A stretch of DNA of 64,000 bases from JASGIT01 sp047601665 (GTDB lineage: Bacteria; Pseudomonadota; Gammaproteobacteria; Burkholderiales; Burkholderiaceae_C), in NCBI GenBank assembly GCA_047601665.1, contig JASGIT010000001.1, positions 1,984,001 through 2,048,000 of the forward strand, in the 5' to 3' direction. This document shows, piece after piece, positions 17,333-24,733 of this stretch. Position numbers and translations under genes: made by a program. The notes beneath the pieces are model-generated. The model was not told the DNA's origin, did no database searches, and was given only the letters and a program-made list of their open reading frames with translations. Numbering within the stretch: the first letter of the stretch is position 1; the number at the start of each line of letters is the position of its first letter.

Positions 17333-18147
17333 TCAGTTTCGAGTTCTTCCCGCCCAAGACGCCCGAAGGCGTGGTCAAGCTGCGCGCCGTGCGCCAGCAG
17401 CTGTACGCCAAAAAGCCCGAGTTCTGCTCCGTCACCTACGGCGCGGGCGGCTCCACCCAGTCCGGTACCTTCGACGCGGTGCGCGAAATCCTGGGCGAAG
17501 GCGTCAGCGCCGCGTCGCACTTCTCGTGCATCGGCGCTACCCGGGACGGCGTGCGCGCACAGCTCGCCGAACTGAAGGCCATGGGCGTCAAGCGCCTCGT
17601 GGCCCTGCGCGGCGACCTGCCCAGCGGCTACGGCGCGGGCGGTGAGTTCCAGTACGCCAGCGACCTGATCTCCTTCATCCGCGTGGAGACGGGCAACGAC
17701 TTCACCATCCACACCGCCTGCTACCCCGAGACGCACCCCCAGGCGCGCTCGCCCGAGGCCGACCTGCACGCCTTCGCCGTGAAAATGCGCGCGGGCGCGG
17801 ACACGGCCATCACGCAGATGTTCTTCAACGCCGACGCCTACTTCCGCTTCGTCGATGAAGCCCACGCCCTGGGCATCAAGGCGCCCATCGTGCCCGGCAT
17901 CATGCCCATCACCAACAGCAGCGGGCTGATGCGCTTCGCCGATGCCTGCGGCACCGAGATTCCGCGCTGGATCCGCCTGCGCCTGCAGTCCTACGGCGAC
18001 GACGCGGCCAGCATCCGCGCCTTCGGCCTCGACGTGGTGGCCGGCCTGTGCGAGCGCCTGCGCCGCGGCGGCGCGCCGGGGCTGCACTTCTACACCATGA
18101 ACCAGAGCGCGGCCACGCTCGCCGTCTGCGAAAAACTGGGCCTGTAA
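17329..18147 (+). CDS. metF: Methylenetetrahydrofolate reductase
   Basis: A 272-aa flavoprotein TIM barrel that reduces 5,10-methylene-THF to 5-methyl-THF for methionine synthesis. Opening ISFEFFPPKTPEG carries the catalytic Glu. SVTYGAGGSTQ, HFSCIG, LVALRGDLP, THPQARSPEADL, ITQMFFNADAYF and PIVPGIMPI are family marks. ATG 17329 overlaps the tlyA stop (ATGA), so translation is coupled. It completes an SAH-controlled methyl-cycle unit: ahcY regenerates homocysteine and metF supplies the methyl donor. Confidence 0.97.
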   Translation: MISFEFFPPKTPEGVVKLRAVRQQLYAKKPEFCSVTYGAGGSTQSGTFDAVREILGEGVSAASHFSCIGATRDGVRAQLAELKAMGVKRLVALRGDLPSGYGAGGEFQYASDLISFIRVETGNDFTIHTACYPETHPQARSPEADLHAFAVKMRAGADTAITQMFFNADAYFRFVDEAHALGIKAPIVPGIMPITNSSGLMRFADACGTEIPRWIRLRLQSYGDDAASIRAFGLDVVAGLCERLRRGGAPGLHFYTMNQSAATLAVCEKLGL

Positions 18148-18170
18148 GGCGTTGTCTTAATATCCGCCGG

Positions 18171-18833
18171 ATGCAAATTCGCGTCCTGCTTCTATCGACG
18201 CTGCTGGCGGCTGTGCTGACGGGTTGCTCCACCACGCCGCCGGAGGCCTCCTCGCCGGGCACCATCGCCCCGCCGGACTCCGTCCCCACGGCCCCTCCGC
18301 CCAAGCCGCGCAAACCCGCGCCGGCACCCCAGGCCAAAGCCCCGGCGCCCGAGGCGCTGCCCGACATCCCCGCGCCGCGTACTCCTTCCGACAGCGGCGG
18401 CGGCAACGAAGCCACCGCGTCTGAAGGCGAACTGGTGGGCAGGGGGCTGGCCTCCTGGTACGGCCCCGGCCTGCATGGCCGCCGCACGGCCAACGGCGAG
18501 CGCTTCGACCGCTATGAATTCACCGCCGCCCACCGCACCCTGCCTTTCGGCACGCGCCTGTGCGTGCGCAGCGCCGTGACCGGCAAGGCCGTGGTGGTGC
18601 GCATCAACGACCGGGGGCCGTTCGCCAAGGGCCGTGTCATTGACCTGAGCCAGGCTGCGGCGCAAGAACTGGGCATGGCGGGCCTGGGCATCAAGCCGGT
18701 GGAATTGCGGCGGCTGGAGGCCACCGACGACGCTTGCCCCGGCAGCGTGGGTGACGATGGCGAGGCCTCCCCAGCCCCGCGCCACAGGCCCCGCGCCAAG
18801 GCCAAGCCCAAGCCGCGCAAAAAGCGGCGTTGA
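18171..18833 (+). CDS. rlpA: RlpA-family septal lytic transglycosylase lipoprotein
   Basis: A 220-aa lipoprotein. The signal peptide ends in lipobox LTGCST, followed by a Pro/Ala-rich linker (about 25-80). The double-psi beta-barrel (about 88-175) includes GLASWYGPGLHGRRTANGERF, AAHRTLPFGTR, VRINDRGPF and RVIDLSQAAAQELGM. The aspartate of INDRGPF matches the catalytic residue of RlpA enzymes acting on naked peptidoglycan glycans. The C-terminal SPOR domain of classical RlpA is missing, replaced by a Lys/Arg/Pro-rich tail (PRAKAKPKPRKKRR). It ends one base before the convergent rlmJ. Confidence 0.9.
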   Translation: MQIRVLLLSTLLAAVLTGCSTTPPEASSPGTIAPPDSVPTAPPPKPRKPAPAPQAKAPAPEALPDIPAPRTPSDSGGGNEATASEGELVGRGLASWYGPGLHGRRTANGERFDRYEFTAAHRTLPFGTRLCVRSAVTGKAVVVRINDRGPFAKGRVIDLSQAAAQELGMAGLGIKPVELRRLEATDDACPGSVGDDGEASPAPRHRPRAKAKPKPRKKRR

Positions 18834-19685
18834 TCAGCCCCCCGCCGCGTCCAGCGTGAACGCGGCGTTGCGGTCTTGCCCCAGCAATTTCACCATCTGC
18901 GGCAGCGCGGGCTTCAAGGCTGCGTGCAGCGTATAGGGCGGGTTGATGATGAACATGCCGCTCGCGGGCAGGCCCGGCGCGCCCGACTTCACCGTAAGCG
19001 TGGCGTGCAGCCAGCCTTTGCCTGCCTTGGTCGCCAGGGTCTTGAGCCGGCGCGGCAGATCGTGCGCCTCCTGCCGCGCGATGATGGGGTACCACACGGC
19101 GTAGCAGCCCGTGGCAAAGCGCGTGAGCGCGTCTTGCACCAACGCCGCCACGCGCCCGTAGTCGCTCTTGATTTCATAGCTGGGGTCGCACAGCACCAGG
19201 GCCCGGCGGGCCGGCGGGGGCAGGAATTTCTTCACGCCCTCGAAGCCGTCCTCCAGCAGCACCGCCACCTGACGGCCCGCATCCAGCTGGGCCACGTTGC
19301 CCGAGAGGGCGCGGTAGTCGGTCGGGTGCAACTCGAACAGCTTGAGCCGGTCTTGTGCGCGCAGCAGCCGCTGCGCGATGAAGGGCGAGCCGGGGTAGAC
19401 CTTGAGCGCGCTGCCGCTGTTGAAGCCGCGCACCAGGTCCAGATAGTCCTGCAGGGCGGGCGCGAGGTCGCCCGCCTCGGCCAGCCTGGCGATGCCGGCC
19501 TGCGCCTCGCCGCTTTGCTGCGCGTAGTCGCCGTCCAGCCGGTACAGGCCCGCGCCCGCGTGGGTGTCGAGCACCGTCAGCGCCGCGTCCTTCTGCGTGA
19601 GGTATTGCAAGAGGGCAATCAACACCGTGTGCTTGAGCACATCGGCATGGTTGCCCGCGTGGAAGGCGTGGCGGTAGCTGAACAT
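18834..19685 (-). CDS. rlmJ: 23S rRNA (adenine(2030)-N6)-methyltransferase RlmJ
   Basis: A 283-aa SAM-dependent enzyme. The opening MFSYRHAFHAGNHADVLKH is diagnostic for RlmJ, followed by TVLDTHAGAGLY for the SAM loop and LCDPSYE as the N6-adenine catalytic motif (DPPY in most members, Ser here as in several homologues). Start ATG 19685 fixed by that opening; the frame stays open further upstream but without similarity. Its leader overlaps the rplM promoter region. Confidence 0.94.
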   Translation of the reverse strand: MFSYRHAFHAGNHADVLKHTVLIALLQYLTQKDAALTVLDTHAGAGLYRLDGDYAQQSGEAQAGIARLAEAGDLAPALQDYLDLVRGFNSGSALKVYPGSPFIAQRLLRAQDRLKLFELHPTDYRALSGNVAQLDAGRQVAVLLEDGFEGVKKFLPPPARRALVLCDPSYEIKSDYGRVAALVQDALTRFATGCYAVWYPIIARQEAHDLPRRLKTLATKAGKGWLHATLTVKSGAPGLPASGMFIINPPYTLHAALKPALPQMVKLLGQDRNAAFTLDAAGG

Positions 19686-19708
19686 AAGGGGGCGATTATC
19701 GTTCTTTG

Positions 19709-19714
19709 TATAAT
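19709..19714 (+). promoter_or_regulatory. Candidate -10 box (TATAAT) for rplM-rpsI
   Basis: A perfect TATAAT preceded by TG lies 127 bp before rplM, in the gap behind the divergent rlmJ start. No good -35 is present at 16-18 bp, so the call rests on the -10 and position. The resulting ~120-nt leader holds a small hairpin (GCTTC-GAAGC) of unknown role. Confidence 0.45.
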
Positions 19715-19840
19715 GGCGGGCTTCGCAGCGATTTCCTGGCCCCGCGGCGAAGTTCAACCTGCCACCTAAGAGGCTTCCGAAAGAGAAGCGCCGACCGTGG
19801 AAAAGGGCCGCCAAACCCTCTTTTTGAAAAGAGAAAACCC

Positions 19841-20269
19841 ATGACTACTTTCAGCGCAAAGCCCGCTGAGGTCGTGCATGAGTGGTTTGTGATTGACGCG
19901 ACCGACAAGGTTCTCGGACGGGTAGCCAGCGAAGTGGCCCTCCGACTGCGCGGCAAGCACAAAGCCATCTACACGCCTCACGTCGATACCGGTGACTTCA
20001 TCGTCATCGTCAACGCCTCCAAGCTCAAGGTCACCGGCACCAAGAACCTGGACAAGGTGTACTACCGCCACTCCGGCTACCCCGGCGGCATCACGGCCAC
20101 CAACTTCCGCGACCTGCAGGCCAAGCACCCCGGCCGCGCGCTGGAAAAGGCCGTCAAGGGCATGTTGCCCAAGGGTCCCCTGGGCTATGCCATGATCAAG
20201 AAGCTCAAGGTCTACGGCGGCGCGGAGCATCCGCACAGCGCCCAGCAGCCCAAGCCTCTGGAAATCTAA
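19841..20269 (+). CDS. rplM: 50S ribosomal protein L13
   Basis: 142 aa, one of the early-assembling 50S proteins. Marks: WFVIDATDKVLGRVASEVALRLRGKHK, YTPHVDTGDFIVIVNASK, YYRHSGYPGGI, and KGMLPKGPLGYAMIKKLKVYGGAEHPHSAQQP. ATG 19841 gives the standard MTTFSAKPAEV start. It is followed 9 bp later by rpsI in the conserved rplM-rpsI operon. Confidence 0.99.
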   Translation: MTTFSAKPAEVVHEWFVIDATDKVLGRVASEVALRLRGKHKAIYTPHVDTGDFIVIVNASKLKVTGTKNLDKVYYRHSGYPGGITATNFRDLQAKHPGRALEKAVKGMLPKGPLGYAMIKKLKVYGGAEHPHSAQQPKPLEI

Positions 20270-20278
20270 GGAGCCGAC

Positions 20279-20671
20279 ATGATTGGTGAATGGAACAATG
20301 GCACCGGCCGTCGCAAGTCCAGCGTCGCCCGCGTGTTTCTGAAGAAGGGTTCCGGCAAGATTACGGTGAATGGCAAAGACATTCAGCAGTACTTCGGCCG
20401 CGAGACGTCCATCATGATCGCCAAGCAGCCGCTGGTGCTGACGGGCAATGTCGAAGCCTTCGACATCCAGGTCAACGTCCACGGCGGCGGTGAATCCGGC
20501 CAGGCCGGCGCCACCCGCCACGGCATCACCCGCGCTCTGATCGACTACGACGCCACGCTCAAGCCCGCGCTGAGCCAGGCCGGCTTCGTGACGCGCGACG
20601 CGCGTGAAGTCGAACGTAAGAAGGTCGGCCTGCACTCCGCACGCCGCGCCAAGCAGTTCTCCAAGCGTTGA
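20279..20671 (+). CDS. rpsI: 30S ribosomal protein S9
   Basis: 130 aa. The C-terminal FSKR tail reaches the decoding P site in the family. Marks: NGTGRRKSSVARVFLKKGSGKITVNGK, GGGESGQAGATRHGITRAL and KVGLHSARRAKQFSKR. Ribosome site AAGGAG upstream. It ends the rplM-rpsI operon, with a strong terminator 24 bp after the stop. Confidence 0.99.
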   Translation: MIGEWNNGTGRRKSSVARVFLKKGSGKITVNGKDIQQYFGRETSIMIAKQPLVLTGNVEAFDIQVNVHGGGESGQAGATRHGITRALIDYDATLKPALSQAGFVTRDAREVERKKVGLHSARRAKQFSKR

Positions 20672-20694
20672 TCGCCGGGTTTCTGCCTGCAACG

Positions 20695-20720
20695 AAAAAA
20701 CCGCCTCCGGGCGGTTTTTT
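20695..20720. terminator. Bidirectional terminator between rpsI and tauC
   Basis: AAAAAACCGCC-TCCG-GGCGGTTTTTT: a symmetric stem flanked by A6 and T6. It can stop rpsI transcripts on the plus strand and the tau operon on the minus strand. Confidence 0.95.
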
Positions 20721-20749
20721 CTTGGGCGGATGGCGGTTGTGCGCGGCGT

Positions 20750-21613
20750 TCACTTGCCCTTCCAGGGCGCGAGCCTGGCTTCCATCCAGCGCATCAGCAC
20801 GTCGAAGGCCAGCGCCAGCGCGCCGATGACGAGGATGCCCATGATGACCACGTCGGTGACCATGAACTTCGAGGCGCTCAGCACCATGAAGCCCAGCCCG
20901 GCGGTGGCGGCCACCATCTCTGCGGCGACCAGCGTCGTCCAGCCGAAGCCGATGGCGATGCGCATACCGGTCAGGATGTCGGGCAGCGCGGCGGGCGCGA
21001 TCACGTGCCACAGCACCTGCGAGCGGGTCGCGCCCATCGAGTACGCGGCGTGGATCTGCTCGATGGCGACGGCGCGCACCCCGGCGCGGGCGCTCAGGGC
21101 CAGCGGCGCGAACATGGCCAGGTAGATCAGTACGATCTTGGAGCTTTCGCCAATGCCCAGCCAGATCACGACCAGCGGCAGGTAGGCCAGCGGCGGCAGC
21201 GGGCGGTAGAACTCGACGATGGGGTCGAAGATGCCGCGCACCACGCGGTTGACGCCCATCAGCACCCCGGCCGGAATGGCGGTGACGACGGCCAGCGCGA
21301 ACGCGCCAAACACGCGCGCCGCGCTCCAGCCCAAATGGGTGAGCAGGGTGGCGTCGGCGAAGCCGTCGCGCGAGACTTCGAGGAACTGGTGCCACACCGC
21401 CTGCGGCGAGGGCAGGAACAGCGGCTGTATCCAGCCCTGGCTGGTGGAGGCCGCCCATAGCGCCAGGATGATGGCGACCGTGGCGGCGCTGATGCGCCAA
21501 CTGCTGCCGTTGCCGGGCGCGCCGTACTGCTCGCCGGGGCGCGCGGGCGCTGCACGGCGCAGGCGGGCGAGCAGGCCGCCGCTGCTGGGTTCGGATGTGG
21601 TCGTGGGGGTCAT
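20750..21613 (-). CDS. tauC: Taurine-type ABC transporter permease (TauC/SsuC family)
   Basis: A 287-aa inner-membrane permease with six predicted helices. The EAA-type coupling loop is YSMGATRSQVLWHVIAPAALPDILTGMRIAIGFGWTTLVAAEM. QPLFLPSPQAVWHQFLEV is typical of the aliphatic-sulfonate/taurine branch. It is longer at the N-terminus than E. coli TauC (275 aa). It overlaps tauB by 4 bp. Substrate is inferred from the family; sulfonates other than taurine are possible, and no TauD dioxygenase is in the window. Confidence 0.85.
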   Translation of the reverse strand: MTPTTTSEPSSGGLLARLRRAAPARPGEQYGAPGNGSSWRISAATVAIILALWAASTSQGWIQPLFLPSPQAVWHQFLEVSRDGFADATLLTHLGWSAARVFGAFALAVVTAIPAGVLMGVNRVVRGIFDPIVEFYRPLPPLAYLPLVVIWLGIGESSKIVLIYLAMFAPLALSARAGVRAVAIEQIHAAYSMGATRSQVLWHVIAPAALPDILTGMRIAIGFGWTTLVAAEMVAATAGLGFMVLSASKFMVTDVVIMGILVIGALALAFDVLMRWMEARLAPWKGK

Positions 21614-22452
21614 AGCGTGTGCTCCTCGTCGCCGTGGATGATGCCCAGCACCTTCTCGCGCAGCGCGATGAAGTCGGGGCTGGACTTGACGGCGCGCGCG
21701 TTGCGCGATTGCAGGAAGCGGCGCCCGAAGTCCAGCGGAATCTCGTGGGTGATGCGCCCCGGCCGGGGCGACATGATGATGAGCCGCGTGCCCATGAACA
21801 GCGCTTCCTCCACGTCATGGGTGATGAAGAACATCATCTTCTGCGTGCTGTGCCAGATGTCCAGAATCAGCTCCTGCAGGCGCTCGCGGGTGAGCGAGTC
21901 GAGCGCGCCGAGCGGCTCGTCGAGCAGCAGCATGTGCGGATCGTTGGTCAGCGCACGCGCAATGCCCACGCGCTGCTGCATCCCGCCCGACAACTGGTAC
22001 GGCGCATGGTCCCGGAAATCGGCCAGCCCCGCCTGCGCGAGAAAGTGCATGGCCCGGGCCTCGCGCTCGGCCCGGGGCACGCCCTTGAGCTTGAGGCCGA
22101 AGGCCACGTTGTCCAGCACGTTGAGCCAGGGCAGCAGGGCGTGTTTCTGGAACACCACGCCGCGGTCCGCGCCGGGGCCGGTGATCTGGTCGCGCAGGCC
22201 GCTGTGGGCATCGGCTTCGGCGGGCGGCTCGCCGTGGTAGCGGCCCAGCGTCATCAGGCCGCTGGTGGGCTGGATGAAGCCCGCCATCAGGTTCAGCAGC
22301 GTGGTCTTGCCGCAGCCCGAGGCTCCGAGCGCGACGACGAAATCGCCCTGGGCGATCTCCAGGTTGACGCCGGACAGGGCCGTGACCTGCTGGCCCTGCT
22401 GGCGGCCGGGGAAGATGACCGAGACGTCTCGGATGTTCAGGCGCAGGCTCAT
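21610..22452 (-). CDS. tauB: Taurine-type ABC transporter ATP-binding protein
   Basis: A 280-aa ATPase. Walker A GASGCGKTTLLNLMAGF, Q-loop GVVFQKHALLPWLNVLDNVAFGL (the LLPW form is usual in TauB/SsuB), signature LSGGMQQRVGIARAL, Walker B MLLLDEPLGALD, switch His in FFITHDVEEALF. ATG 22452 is chosen because GGGAG sits 5 bp upstream; a GTG two codons earlier overlaps that site. It energises uptake through TauC. Confidence 0.87.
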   Translation of the reverse strand: MSLRLNIRDVSVIFPGRQQGQQVTALSGVNLEIAQGDFVVALGASGCGKTTLLNLMAGFIQPTSGLMTLGRYHGEPPAEADAHSGLRDQITGPGADRGVVFQKHALLPWLNVLDNVAFGLKLKGVPRAEREARAMHFLAQAGLADFRDHAPYQLSGGMQQRVGIARALTNDPHMLLLDEPLGALDSLTRERLQELILDIWHSTQKMMFFITHDVEEALFMGTRLIIMSPRPGRITHEIPLDFGRRFLQSRNARAVKSSPDFIALREKVLGIIHGDEEHTL

Positions 22453-22465
22453 GGGCACTCCCGGC

Positions 22466-23494
22466 TTACTTGACGCCTTGCACGAAGCCCGGGTCGATGG
22501 CGACGCTGTAGTCGGGCAGCACGGCGGGCACTTTCTTCTGCTCCTTCAGGAAGGCCGCCGTGGCCTCCAGCGCCTTGGCCGCGCCGCCTGCCTTGCCGCC
22601 GCCCAGCCAGGCGTTGCCAGCCTGTTCGGCGGCGAGCGGGAACTGGTAGAGCGCCAGCACCGGCGGCACCTCGGCGGGCTGCGCGCCCGACTGTTGCGCC
22701 ACCTTGCGCACCGCGTCGGACTGCGCCGTCCAGGCCTTGGGGTTGTTCACGTAGCTGGCCGTGGCGTTTTGCAGCACCTGGGTGAAGGCCTGCATGGCCG
22801 CCTTGTTCTTCGCGGCGAAGTCCTTGTTGACGACCAGCGCGTCGAACGTGGCCTTGCCCAGCTTGGTCAGGTCGCCCGAGGTGATGAGCACCTTGCCGCT
22901 TTGCTTGATCTTGCCCAGTGCCGGGTCCCAGATGAAGGCGGCGTCGATGTCGCCGCGCGCCCAGGCGGCAGGGATGTCGGAGGGCTGTAGGTTGATCACC
23001 TTGACCTTGCCCGCGATGCCGTAGTGCTCCAGCGCGAACAGCGCGTGGAAGTGCGTGGTCGAGACGAAAGGCACGGCCAGCGTCTTGCCCACCAGGTCCT
23101 GCGGTTTGTTGATACCGCTGCCGTTGCGCACGACCAGCGCCTCGGCCTCGTTGATGTTGTCCAGGATCCAGAACACCTGCAGCGGCAGGCCGCGGCTGGC
23201 GGCAGCGGCCACCGGGCTGGAGCCGGCCACGCCGATCTGCACGTCGCCCGAGGCCATGGCGGTGACCACATCGCCGCCGCTGTCGAACTTGCGCCAGTTG
23301 ATCTTCCAGCCGGTGGCTTTTTCAAACTCCTTGTCCGCGATGGCGGTTTTCCAGGGGCCGAACATGCTTTGCACGCCGATGGTGACGGTGGGCGCGCTCT
23401 GCGCATGAGTCGGCAGCGCGGTGGCGCAGGCGGCAAGGCACAGGCTGCCCAGCAGGGCGCGTCGGATGGCGGCACGGGATGTGGTGGCAGGCAT
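22466..23494 (-). CDS. tauA: Taurine-type ABC transporter substrate-binding protein
   Basis: A 342-aa periplasmic receptor. The signal peptide runs to ...LPTHAQS. The mature domain opens VTIGVQSMFGPWKTAIADKEFEKATG, as in TauA. GSSPVAAAASRGLPLQVFWI, VGKTLAVPFVSTTHFHALFALEHYGI and DIDAAFIWDPALGKI are close to TauA. First gene of the tauABC unit on the minus strand. AAGGAAT precedes the ATG. Two TGGNNCCA operators lie 74-103 bp upstream, suggesting MocR control rather than only the sulfur-starvation regulator Cbl. Confidence 0.88.
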   Translation of the reverse strand: MPATTSRAAIRRALLGSLCLAACATALPTHAQSAPTVTIGVQSMFGPWKTAIADKEFEKATGWKINWRKFDSGGDVVTAMASGDVQIGVAGSSPVAAAASRGLPLQVFWILDNINEAEALVVRNGSGINKPQDLVGKTLAVPFVSTTHFHALFALEHYGIAGKVKVINLQPSDIPAAWARGDIDAAFIWDPALGKIKQSGKVLITSGDLTKLGKATFDALVVNKDFAAKNKAAMQAFTQVLQNATASYVNNPKAWTAQSDAVRKVAQQSGAQPAEVPPVLALYQFPLAAEQAGNAWLGGGKAGGAAKALEATAAFLKEQKKVPAVLPDYSVAIDPGFVQGVK

Positions 23495-23567
23495 GGAAAA
23501 TTCCTTTGGAAGAGCCGAGACAAAAGACATCGATGCAGCCAATGTAGGGTTGACCCGTACCTTGCAT

Positions 23568-23597
23568 TGGGTCCAGCGGCTGCCTGCGATGGCGCCA
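23568..23597. promoter_or_regulatory. Tandem TGGNNCCA operator upstream of tauA
   Basis: TGGGTCCA (23568-23575) and TGGCGCCA (23590-23597), start-to-start spacing 22 bp. It matches the operators found at dppA, mocR and the oxidase. The 255-bp gap between tauA and the cobW end holds no other feature I can support. Confidence 0.65.
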
Positions 23598-23749
23598 GCC
23601 GAGCGGGCCGCCAACCGATCGCTCCACGGTGGAGCCGTGCGCGCGCCCCTTCGCGCCGGGCCGCGTGGATGCCATTCACCCGGCGAAGGCGGGTTCGCGG
23701 TGGTGATTGCGGGCGTGTGCCGTTGTGCCCATTGAGGCGGTGGATGCGG

Positions 23750-24733
23750 TCATGGCGCCATATCGCGCGCTTTCGGCGCGTGGGCGCAGGCGAAAGCCTC
23801 GTCGAGCGCTGCATTGGGCAATCGGCCACGCAAGCCAATGGCGACGAGGGTGTCCAGCGCCTCCCGGGGGCGGGTCTCTTGATGGGCTGCGCGCAGCGCG
23901 CCATGGCTGCCTGCGAATTGCATCTCCGCCAGCGCGTGTTCGTCCGTGCGCACGAATCCTTTCAGGCGCAGCACGCCTGCCGGCATGGCCTTGAGCAGCG
24001 CGCGCAGGGCTTGGGCGCTGAAGACGGGGGCATCCCGTAGCACCCAGGCGTCGAAAAGCTCCCCATGCTCTGCCTGTGCCGCCAGGCGCGGCGCATTCCC
24101 CAGGGTGGGGTAACGCGGGCCTGCGTGTAACGGCGCGCCGAGCAGCACAGGCGGCACGCGCGCCTGCTCCGTTTCGAAGCGCGGTACGCCGGGCATGTGC
24201 GTATCCAGCCAGCAGCGTAGCGCCTGCAATGCGGCATCGCTCACCAGGTCGCATTTGTTGAGCACCAGCAGGTCGGCGGCGCGCAGTTGGCGCTGCACGG
24301 TATCTGCCAGCAGCGGATCGGCGGCCTGCGCCGGCAAGGCGGCCGCGTCCGCTAGCACCAGAACGGCATCCAGCGCCAGCGCCGGGTCGGCCAGGCCGAC
24401 CTGTGCAATGCGCCACGGGTCGGAGACGCCGCTGGTCTCGACCACGATCGCATCGGGTGGCCGCGGCGATTCGATCAGGCCGATCAACGCAGCCGTCAGG
24501 TCGTCGCCAATGGCGCAGCACACGCAGCCATTGGTCAGCGCGATAGCGTCGGCCGCTTCCGATGCGATCAGGCGGCGGTCGATGTTGATGGCGCCGAAGT
24601 CGTTCACCAGGACCGCGACACGCCTGCCCTGCGCTTGCGTCAACAGGTGGTTGAGCAGCGTGGTCTTGCCGGCGCCGAGGAACCCGCCGATCACCGTCAA
24701 CGGGATGCGTGCGCGGGGCATGGGGTCAGGCAT
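23750..24733 (-). CDS. CobW/COG0523-family GTP-binding metallochaperone-like protein
   Basis: A 327-aa P-loop GTPase. Motifs: GGFLGAGKTTLLNHLL (Walker A), NDFGAINID, TNGCVCCAIGDDL with the CxCC metal-binding motif, ETSGVSDP (Walker B region), LNKCDL (base specificity), and a CobW_C domain at the end. Family members deliver Zn, Co or similar ions to partner enzymes. Here the gene overlaps the amidohydrolase by 8 bp, so that metal-dependent enzyme is the natural candidate client. Last gene of the dpp unit. Confidence 0.85.
   Translation of the reverse strand: MPDPMPRARIPLTVIGGFLGAGKTTLLNHLLTQAQGRRVAVLVNDFGAINIDRRLIASEAADAIALTNGCVCCAIGDDLTAALIGLIESPRPPDAIVVETSGVSDPWRIAQVGLADPALALDAVLVLADAAALPAQAADPLLADTVQRQLRAADLLVLNKCDLVSDAALQALRCWLDTHMPGVPRFETEQARVPPVLLGAPLHAGPRYPTLGNAPRLAAQAEHGELFDAWVLRDAPVFSAQALRALLKAMPAGVLRLKGFVRTDEHALAEMQFAGSHGALRAAHQETRPREALDTLVAIGLRGRLPNAALDEAFACAHAPKARDMAP

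Noticed and set aside
19715..19840. An L13-type ribosomal leader regulating rplM
   Set aside because: Only a 5-bp hairpin is visible and it does not match any leader structure I know.
23598..23749. Further regulatory elements or a small gene between tauA and cobW
   Set aside because: Apart from the operator, only a short dyad (CTCCACGGTGGAG) was seen, with no promoter or terminator pattern.
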